A DNA stretch of 64,000 bases from positions 1 to 64,000 of the forward strand of contig CANKAU010000005.1 in the NCBI GenBank assembly GCA_947479915.1, given 5' to 3'. Each line of letters starts with the position of its first letter. Positions within the stretch are counted from its first letter, which is position 1. The stretch is from Chloroflexota bacterium. GTDB taxonomy: Bacteria > Chloroflexota > Dehalococcoidia > UBA2979. Shown here piece by piece: positions 58,196 through 64,000 of this stretch. Made by a program: the position numbers and the translations under genes. Under the pieces are notes generated by a model. That model ran no database searches. It worked only from the letters and a program-made list of their open reading frames with translations, and was not told where the DNA came from.

Positions 58196-59292
58196 CGGGC
58201 GACCTCGAACGGCTCCATGCCGGCGAGGCGCAGGCGCGGCTCGATGTGCGGGGGCACGCGCGGCGACACGCCACGCATCGCCTCCGCGATCGCCGCGATG
58301 TGCGGGGGCTTCGTGCCGCAGCAGCCGCCCACGATGTTCACGAGGCCGGAGCGGGCCCACTCGCCCATCTTGGTGGCCATGTCCTCGGGCGTTTCGTCGT
58401 AGCCCCCGAACTCGTTCGGCAGGCCGGCGTTGGGGTACGCCGACACGCCGGCGTCCGCGACGCGCGACAGCTCCGCGACGTACTCGCGCATCTGCGAGGG
58501 GCCGAGGGAGCAGTTCAGCCCGATCGCCAGCGGCTTCGCATGGCGCATCGAATTCCAGAACGCCTCGACGGTCTGGCCCGAGAGATTGCGGCCCGATAGG
58601 TCGACGACCGAGCCGGAGATGATGATCGGCAGCGTGTAGCCGCGCTCCTCGAACACCTCGTCGATGGCGAAGATCGCCGCCTTCGCGTTCAGCGTGTCGA
58701 AGATCGTCTCGACCAGCAGGATGTCGGCCCCGCCATCGATGAGCCCGCGAGCCGCGTCCGCGTATGCCACGCGCAGTTCGTCGAAAGTCACGCCGCGCGC
58801 GCCGGGGTCGTTCGCGTCCGGGGAGATCGAGGCGGTCCGGTTCGTGGGACCGATCGAGCCGGCGACCCAGCGCGGCTTGTTCGGCTCGGCCGCCGTGAAC
58901 TCGTCGGCGACCTCGCGGCCCAGTCGCGCGCCCTCGCGGTTCAGCTCGTAGGCGAGCGATTCCATGCCATAGTCGGCCTGGGCGATGGTCGTGGACGAGA
59001 AGGTGTTGGTGGAGGTGATATCCGCGCCGGCCTCGAGGTACGCGCGGTGGATGCCGCTCACGATGTCCGGGCGGGTGAGCACCAGCAGGTCGTTGTTGCC
59101 CTTCAGGTCGCTGGGCCAGTCCTTGAACCGCTCACCGCGATAGTCGGCCTCGGTCAGCCCGTAGCCCTGGATCAGCACGCCCCAGGAGCCATCGAGCACG
59201 AGGATCCGCTCGCGCAGCGCGTCATGGAGCGCGGCAATGCGCTCCTCGCGCGTGGCGAAGGCGGGCACGGTCGAGGTGGGGTGGTTGGTCAC
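58192..59292 (-). CDS. metH: Methionine synthase homocysteine-binding module (split MetH)
   Basis: A 366-residue zinc-dependent homocysteine methyltransferase domain: [20 protein letters not shown] at the N-terminus, [20 protein letters not shown], and the zinc Cys ligands in [14 protein letters not shown] and [12 protein letters not shown]. It ends in PFEVAR and TGA overlapping the ATG of the following gene (ATGA). It supplies homocysteine to the partner protein at 55517-58195. GTG at 59292 with AGGAGAGG upstream is chosen; ATG at 59322 is an alternative adding ten residues. Confidence 0.93.
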
Positions 59293-59443
59293 GGGGGCTG
59301 GGGCCTCTCCTGCCTGTTCCATGATACCGGGCGATGCGCGCTGAGGCTCCCGCCCCTCGGACGCGCGTTCGAGGCGCTGGACGAACGGGCCGTGGGCCGC
59401 GATGCTCCCCGCGAACCCCTCGATCGACCCGAAGGAGCCACGT

Positions 59444-59998
59444 ATGGCCCGACTCCCGTACCTCGATGCCACGGATCTGCGGGAGGAGGACCGCGACCAG
59501 CTGGCGCGGCCGATCAACCTCAACCGGCAGCTGGTGCACAGCATCCCGACCTCGCGGCACTTCTGGGACATGGCGAACTGGATCCGCTTCGACGCCACCG
59601 TCGACCGCCGCCTGCGCGAGATGGCGATCATGCAGGTGGGCTACACCGCACGCTCGGACTACGAGTGGTCGCACCACGTGCAGCTGGGCATGAAGGACTT
59701 CGGTGTGTCCGAGGCGGACATCCGGGCGCTCATCGATGAGTCCGAGGGTCGTGGCAGCGACCTGCCCGCTCTCGACAGGGCGGTGCTCCGTCTCGCACGT
59801 GAGATGACCACGGACCGCGCTGGCTCCCGCGAGGCGTTCGATGTGATTCGTGAGGCCCTCGGCGAAGCGCAGACGACCGAGCTGGTCGTCACGATCGGCT
59901 TCTACCAGACCGTGGTCGCCTACCTCCTCACCATGGAGATCGACGTCGAGCCTGAGTACATGCAGTACCTGGAGCAGTTCCCGCTGCCGAAGGACTAG
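59444..59998 (+). CDS. Carboxymuconolactone decarboxylase/AhpD-like protein
   Basis: A 184-residue all-helical protein of the CMD family. The core is [20 protein letters not shown] then [20 protein letters not shown], matching the family E-x(n)-EWxxH pattern, with the usual Cys replaced (YTARSDYEW), so AhpD-like thiol peroxidase activity is unlikely. It may act on a small cyclic substrate or be a gamma-carboxymuconolactone decarboxylase-like enzyme; no aromatic pathway genes are nearby. ATG with GAAGGAG upstream. Divergent from the metH pair; terminator at 60013. Confidence 0.82.
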   Translation: MARLPYLDATDLREEDRDQLARPINLNRQLVHSIPTSRHFWDMANWIRFDATVDRRLREMAIMQVGYTARSDYEWSHHVQLGMKDFGVSEADIRALIDESEGRGSDLPALDRAVLRLAREMTTDRAGSREAFDVIREALGEAQTTELVVTIGFYQTVVAYLLTMEIDVEPEYMQYLEQFPLPKD

Positions 59999-60012
59999 CC
60001 GCCACGTTCGTC

Positions 60013-60040
60013 GCGTCCCGCCTCGAACGAGGCGGGACGC
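60013..60040 (+). terminator. Hairpin terminator before the cobalamin riboswitch
   Basis: GCGTCCCGCCTCG, AA, CGAGGCGGGACGC: a 13-pair stem (inner pairs probably open as a loop) 14 bases after the upstream stop codon and 23 before the riboswitch. No T-tract. Confidence 0.7.
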
Positions 60041-60063
60041 GGTGCTATGCTCCGCCGCATTCG

Positions 60064-60163
60064 ACGTGGTGTCCGGGGAAGACCGGTGCGAAACCGGCGC
60101 TGTCCCGCAACTGTGACTCGCTACGCCATCCGGCGGGCGGGGAGCCAGAGTACCGGCCCACGT
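60064..60163 (+). promoter_or_regulatory. Cobalamin (AdoCbl-type) riboswitch aptamer
   Basis: Carries the conserved B12-box features: GACCGGTGCGAAACCGGC and GCTGTCCCGCAACTGTGA in the core and GGAGCCAGAGTACCGGCCC near the 3' end. The closing P1 stem is ACGTGG (60064-60069) with CCACGT (60158-60163). It precedes the cobalamin-binding lipoprotein gene by about 125 bases and should repress the btuF-cobB-cobQ set when cobalamin is plentiful. Confidence 0.92.
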
Positions 60164-60235
60164 GTTCTTGTCGGACCTGCGAGGACAGGCGACGGCAGGC
60201 TGCGTGGCATCGCCTCGCACCCCGCCTTCCATCCT

Positions 60236-60282
60236 GCCCCCTCGCGCCTGAGGGGGCGTTCCGTGCCTCCTCGCGCAGGAGG
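60236..60282 (+). promoter_or_regulatory. Riboswitch expression platform: hairpin plus Shine-Dalgarno-masking stem
   Basis: First, GCCCCCTC and GAGGGGGC (60236-60243, 60250-60257) form an 8-pair stem. Second, CCTCCT (60266-60271) pairs exactly with AGGAGG (60277-60282), the ribosome site of the next gene, five bases before its ATG at 60288. This predicts control of translation start, perhaps with the first stem as an alternative partner. Confidence 0.7.
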
Positions 60283-60287
60283 TACTC

Positions 60288-61259
60288 ATGCGTGTTTCCC
60301 GTTCGGTCGCCTCGGCGGCTATCGTGTTCGTAGTCGTCGCGCTCGCCGGCTGCTCCGGCGGGGCGTCGAAGGCGCTCGTCACACCCACTGCCAGCGGCAC
60401 GCCCACGGCCTCCACGCCCACCGCGGCTGCGACCGCCTCGGCGTTCCCGCTGACGCTCACAGACTCCGGGGGCGCCGCCGTCACGCTGAAGGCGCCGGCG
60501 AAGGCGATCGTGTCGCACTCGCCGGGCGCGACGGAGATCCTGTTCGCCATCGGCGCGGGGTCGCAGGTGATCGCCGCCGATGAGTTCTCGGACTTCCCCG
60601 CGGCGGCGAAGGCGCTGAAGAAGGTGAAGTACACCGACCCCAGCCCGGAGGCGGAGGTCGCCCTGCAGCCGGACCTCGTGATCCTCGCGACCAACCAGAA
60701 GGCGGTGATCGAGCCGTTCCGCCGCCTGGGGCTGCCGGTGTTCTACAACCAGGAGCCCGACAGCCTGGAGGGCGTCATCGCGAACGTGCGCCTGCTCGGA
60801 CGCGCCACCGGTCGCACCGCCGAGGCGGAGACGCTGGCGACGCAGATGAAGGCGCGCATCGACGCCGTGACCTCGAAGCTCACGGATGTGCAGCAGGGGC
60901 CGAAGGTCTTCTACGAGCTGAGCGACACGCTGTTCACCGCCGCGCCGAACACGTTCATCGGCGGGATGCTCACCGCGCTCAAGGCGCGCAACATCGCGCA
61001 GGGCTCCGCCTCGCCGTTCCCGCAGCTCACGGCCGAAGCCGTCATCGCCGGCGCGCCCGAGGTGATCCTGCTCGCCGACGCGAAGTTTGGCGGCGCGCCC
61101 GAGAAGGTGAAGACGCGCCCGGGCTGGTCGTCGCTTCCCGCGGTGAAGAACGACCGCCTCCACCCAATCGAGGCTGACGTCGTGAACCGCCCCGGCCCAC
61201 GCATCGTCGAGGGGCTCGAGCAGACCGCGAAGCTGCTGTACCCGGAGCGATTCAGGTGA
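60288..61259 (+). CDS. btuF: Cobalamin-type ABC transporter substrate-binding lipoprotein
   Basis: A 323-residue exported protein. Lipobox VALAGC (Cys about residue 22), then a Ser/Thr/Pro-rich linker, then a type III periplasmic-binding fold: SHSPGATEILFAIGAGSQVI, PEAEVALQPDLVILATNQ, VFYELSDTLFTAAPNTFIGG and APEVILLADAKFGGAP. It resembles BtuF-type binding proteins for cobalamin or heme-like ligands; the upstream cobalamin riboswitch supports B12 or cobinamide. No permease or ATPase gene lies between it and cobB, so those must be elsewhere. Its TGA overlaps the cobB GTG. Confidence 0.9.
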   Translation: MRVSRSVASAAIVFVVVALAGCSGGASKALVTPTASGTPTASTPTAAATASAFPLTLTDSGGAAVTLKAPAKAIVSHSPGATEILFAIGAGSQVIAADEFSDFPAAAKALKKVKYTDPSPEAEVALQPDLVILATNQKAVIEPFRRLGLPVFYNQEPDSLEGVIANVRLLGRATGRTAEAETLATQMKARIDAVTSKLTDVQQGPKVFYELSDTLFTAAPNTFIGGMLTALKARNIAQGSASPFPQLTAEAVIAGAPEVILLADAKFGGAPEKVKTRPGWSSLPAVKNDRLHPIEADVVNRPGPRIVEGLEQTAKLLYPERFR

Positions 61260-62641
61260 GCACCTCCCGTGGCGGGGGGCGCGGGCTGATCGTCGCGGGG
61301 ACACACTCGGGCGTGGGGAAGACCACGATCACTAGCGCGATCGCGGCGGCGCTTGCCGCGCGTGGGCTCGTCGTTCAGCCGTACAAGGCCGGGCCGGACT
61401 ATATCGACCCGGGCCACCTCGGGCGCGCCGCCGGTCGCGACGCGCGCAACCTCGATACGTGGATGCTGCCGCGCGCCGCCGTCGCCGAGCTCTTCGCGCG
61501 GGCCGCACGAGGCGCCGACGTGACGCTGGTCGAGGGCGTCATGGGCCTCTTCGACGGTCGCAGCGGCACGGACGACGAGGGCTCGGCGGCGGACATCGCG
61601 CGGCTGCTCGGGTTGCCGGTGTTGCTGGTGGTGGACGCCTCCGCCGTCGCGCGATCCATCGCGGCGACCGTCCTTGGCTTCCAGACGTTCGATCCGCGCG
61701 TGCGCGTGGTCGGGGTCGTGCTGAACCGCGTCGGCAGCGAGGGGCACGCCGAGATGTGCCGCAGCGCGATCGCGCAGGCGACGGGCCTGCCTGTGCTCGG
61801 GTGGGTCCCCCGCACCGCCGACATCGAGTGGCCCGAGCGCCACCTCGGCCTCGTGCCCGACGCGGAGACGGGCGGCGACGAGGTGCGGCGCGGCCACCTC
61901 GCCCGCGTCGCGGAGACGCAGCTCGACCTCGACCTGCTGCTGCGCCTCGCGGTGCCCGTCGCGGACGCCGCCCCGACGGGACTCTTTCCCTCGGCGCCAC
62001 CGAGCCAGCGCGTGCCCATCGCCGTGGCGCGGGACGCGGCGTTCCACTTCACGTACCCCGACTCGCTGGACCTGCTGGAGGCATGGGGTGCGGACCTGCT
62101 GCCGTTCAGCCCGCTCGAGGATGCCGCTCTGCCCGCGGGTGCGCGCGCCGTGCTCCTCGGCGGCGGGTTCCCGGAGGTCTTCGCTCGCGAACTCTCCTCG
62201 AACACGGCGATGCACGCGTCCCTGCACGCGGCCGCCGCGCGCGGTGTACCCGTGTACGGCGAGTGCGGCGGCCTGATGTACCTCGGCCGCGCGCTCATCG
62301 ATGCCGAGGGTGTCCGTCATGGGATGGCCGGACTGGTGCCGTGTGAGTCGACGATGCACGGCACGCGCCTGACGCTCGGCTACCGCGAGGCGGAGTCGCT
62401 CGGCACGCCGCTGCTCCCGGCGGGCGAGCGGGTGCGCGGCCACGAGTTCCACTTCTCCACGCTCACCGTGCCGCCCGAGGCAGCCAGCGCCGCGTACCGC
62501 TTCCTCGACCCCGATCGCGTGGAGGGCGTCCGCGCCGGGAGCGTCACGGGGACGTACCTCCACACCCACCTCGCCGCGCGGCCCGACCTCGCGCCGAACC
62601 TGATCGCCGCGGCGCGCGCCGCGCGGGCCGGCTCCGCGTGA
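61256..62641 (+). CDS. cobB: Cobyrinate a,c-diamide synthase
   Basis: A 461-residue CbiA/CobB amidotransferase adding amides to the a and c side chains of cobyrinic acid using glutamine and ATP. N-terminal P-loop GTHSGVGKTT (about 15-24), synthetase region with KAGPDYIDPGHLGRAAGRD, and a C-terminal glutamine amidotransferase with C337 in YGECGGLMYLG and LLGGGFPEVFA. The GTG start overlaps the upstream stop by GTGA, and its own TGA overlaps cobQ in the same way. CobB and CbiA names cover aerobic and anaerobic pathway variants, which cannot be told apart here. Confidence 0.95.
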   Translation: MSTSRGGGRGLIVAGTHSGVGKTTITSAIAAALAARGLVVQPYKAGPDYIDPGHLGRAAGRDARNLDTWMLPRAAVAELFARAARGADVTLVEGVMGLFDGRSGTDDEGSAADIARLLGLPVLLVVDASAVARSIAATVLGFQTFDPRVRVVGVVLNRVGSEGHAEMCRSAIAQATGLPVLGWVPRTADIEWPERHLGLVPDAETGGDEVRRGHLARVAETQLDLDLLLRLAVPVADAAPTGLFPSAPPSQRVPIAVARDAAFHFTYPDSLDLLEAWGADLLPFSPLEDAALPAGARAVLLGGGFPEVFARELSSNTAMHASLHAAAARGVPVYGECGGLMYLGRALIDAEGVRHGMAGLVPCESTMHGTRLTLGYREAESLGTPLLPAGERVRGHEFHFSTLTVPPEAASAAYRFLDPDRVEGVRAGSVTGTYLHTHLAARPDLAPNLIAAARAARAGSA

Positions 62642-64000
62642 CCGCGCCCGTACTGATGGTCGTCGGGACGGCGTCCTCCGTGGGGAAGTCGGTCCTCGTC
62701 ACGGCGCTCTGTCGGATCCTGCGACAGGACGGCGTGCGCGTGGCGCCCTTCAAGGCGCAGAACATGTCGAACAACGCGGACGTGACGCCGGACGGACTGG
62801 AGATCGGCCGCGCGCAGTCCGAGCAGGCTGCCGCCGCGGGCCTCGCCCCGCGTGTCGAGATGAACCCCGTGCTGTTGAAGCCGCAGGGCGACCGTACCTC
62901 GCAGGTGGTGTTGAACGGGCGACCCGCCGGGCTGCTCACCAGCGCGGACTTCGACCGCCGCGCGGAGTTCTGGCCGCACGTCACGAGCGCCCTCGACACG
63001 CTCCGCGAGGGGTTCGAGGTGGTCGTGGTGGAGGGCGCAGGCAGTCCCGCCGAACCGAACCTGTACGACCGCGACATCGTGAACATGGCGGTCGCGCGAT
63101 ATGCGCATGCGACCACGGTGCTCGTGGGGGACATCGATCGAGGGGGCGTGTTCGCGCACTTCGTCGGCACGCTCGCGCTGCTGGCTCCCGCGGATCGTGC
63201 GCTGGTGCGCGGGCTGATCATCAACCGCTTCCGCGGGGACCCCGTGCTCCTCGAACCCGCCATCCGCGACGTCGAGGCGCGGACGGGCGTGCCAGTGCTC
63301 GGCGTCATCCCGTGGATCGACCACCTGGACGTCGCGCAGGAGGACGCCGTTGTGCTGGAGCGCGGCAGCAGTGGTGCCGCTGAGCGCGGGATGTTCGACG
63401 TCGCCGTGATCCAGTTGCCGCGCATCGCCAACTTCGATGACTTCGACCCGCTGGCCGCCGAGCCCGGGGTGCGTGTCCGGTACGTCGAGCGACCCGAGGA
63501 TCTCGGCGAGCCGGGGCTGCTCGTCATCCCCGGGACGAAGGCAACGATCGCCGACCTCGAGTGGCTGCGTGCGAGCGGGCTGGACGAGGTGATCCGCGCG
63601 CACGCGGCGCGCGGGGGCGCGGTGCTGGGCGTGTGCGGCGGGATGCAGATGCTCGGCGAGCGCCTGCTCGACCCCGGGGGCGTCGAGGCGGCCGCTGGCA
63701 GCGCCACAGACGGCCTCGGCCTGCTGTCCCTTGAGACGACCTTCGTCGCCGACAAGACCACAAGGCGGGCGCGCGGGCACATCGCTGCCGGGCGGGGCCA
63801 CTGGTCCGCCGTGCGCGGGCACAGCGTGGAGGGCTACGAGATCCACATGGGCCGTACCACCCCCACCAGCACCGCGCTCGACCCGCTGCTCGTCCTCGAC
63901 GGGCACGAGGATGGCGCGGTCTCGCTGGACGGGCGCATCGCGGGGACATACCTGCACGGGCTGTTCACCAGCGATGCCTTTCGGCGCACGCTGCTCCGCT
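62638..64000 (+). CDS. cobQ: Cobyric acid synthase (partial, C-terminus beyond right edge)
   Basis: 454 complete codons are visible. It adds the remaining amides to adenosylcobyrinic acid a,c-diamide. MVVGTASSVGKSVLVTALCR is the P-loop, PFKAQNMSNNADVTPDGLEI the substrate block, EGAGSPAEPNL and VGDIDRGGVFAHFVGTLALL follow, and the amidotransferase half has C333 in GVCGGMQMLGE. Probably a few dozen residues are missing at the end. The GTG start overlaps the cobB TGA (GTGA). Confidence 0.96.
   Translation, partial: MTAPVLMVVGTASSVGKSVLVTALCRILRQDGVRVAPFKAQNMSNNADVTPDGLEIGRAQSEQAAAAGLAPRVEMNPVLLKPQGDRTSQVVLNGRPAGLLTSADFDRRAEFWPHVTSALDTLREGFEVVVVEGAGSPAEPNLYDRDIVNMAVARYAHATTVLVGDIDRGGVFAHFVGTLALLAPADRALVRGLIINRFRGDPVLLEPAIRDVEARTGVPVLGVIPWIDHLDVAQEDAVVLERGSSGAAERGMFDVAVIQLPRIANFDDFDPLAAEPGVRVRYVERPEDLGEPGLLVIPGTKATIADLEWLRASGLDEVIRAHAARGGAVLGVCGGMQMLGERLLDPGGVEAAAGSATDGLGLLSLETTFVADKTTRRARGHIAAGRGHWSAVRGHSVEGYEIHMGRTTPTSTALDPLLVLDGHEDGAVSLDGRIAGTYLHGLFTSDAFRRTLLR

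Noticed and set aside
59293-59443. SAM or SAH riboswitch ahead of the metH pair
   Set aside because: No conserved SAH core or SAM-I kink-turn elements could be recognised in the 150-base divergent region.

Overview
The window is a 64-kb, strongly GC-rich bacterial chromosome segment that looks like core genome from an aerobic, cobalamin-using heterotroph. The gene mix (K+-independent H+-pyrophosphatase, class II NrdJ, eukaryote-type glutamine synthetase, OFA-like transporters, SURF1, aconitase) suggests Chloroflexota of the Dehalococcoidia/Tepidiforma type. This is inference from gene content only, and a deep actinobacterium-like lineage is not excluded. SURF1 and AcnA imply aerobic respiration with a TCA cycle. 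Both ends cut genes: hppA runs off the left edge and cobQ off the right.

Layout. 1-6.6 kb: hppA, a secreted protein, OsmC, a DUF2231 membrane protein, a glutamine-amidotransferase hydrolase, VanZ, a short-chain Z-prenyltransferase and an SRPBCC protein. 6.6-10.45 kb: an accessory island, visibly richer in A/T, with a Cys-rich protein, a secreted HNH/excalibur nuclease-like lipoprotein and membrane proteins. Its left end cuts off a Gfo/Idh/MocA-type gene and its right end carries repeats resembling recombinase arm sites. 10.5-18 kb: nrdJ with a complex leader (palindrome, DnaA box), an Xaa-Pro peptidase, TauE/SafE and a BNR propeller. 18-20 kb: tRNA-Arg(CCT) with an odd anticodon stem, beside a lone tyrosine integrase and a remnant zinc-finger frame, then a response regulator. 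20-31.5 kb: the ffh-rpsP-khpA-rimM translation/secretion block, tRNA-Ala, gap, eno, an HDOD-PilZ signalling protein and xerD. 31.8-46.4 kb: uvrC with a Val-Leu-Arg tRNA operon, a cupredoxin lipoprotein, tag, acnA, MFS-pepN-SURF1, glnII and a phosphodiesterase. 46.5-54.6 kb: transporters, a YyaL-type protein, small enzymes and a propeller lipoprotein. 54.6-64 kb: one-carbon and B12 metabolism.

The B12 theme links distant parts of the window. nrdJ (B12-dependent deoxynucleotide synthesis) and a methionine synthase split into two overlapping genes both consume cobalamin. A cobalamin riboswitch controls a cobalamin-type binding lipoprotein, cobB and cobQ, and a hairpin there masks the Shine-Dalgarno sequence. 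The three genes are joined by 4-base GTGA overlaps.

The most unusual features are: Ffh with altered GTPase motifs; the split MetH; a DnaA box and perfect palindrome in the nrdJ leader; two consecutive U-U mismatches in the tRNA-Arg(CCT) next to an integrase; a GCG-anticodon tRNA-Arg; a long Ala/Glu tail on ribosomal protein bS16; and a GAPDH whose NAD-selecting Asp is replaced. No CRISPR array, rRNA, transposase or complete prophage was seen.
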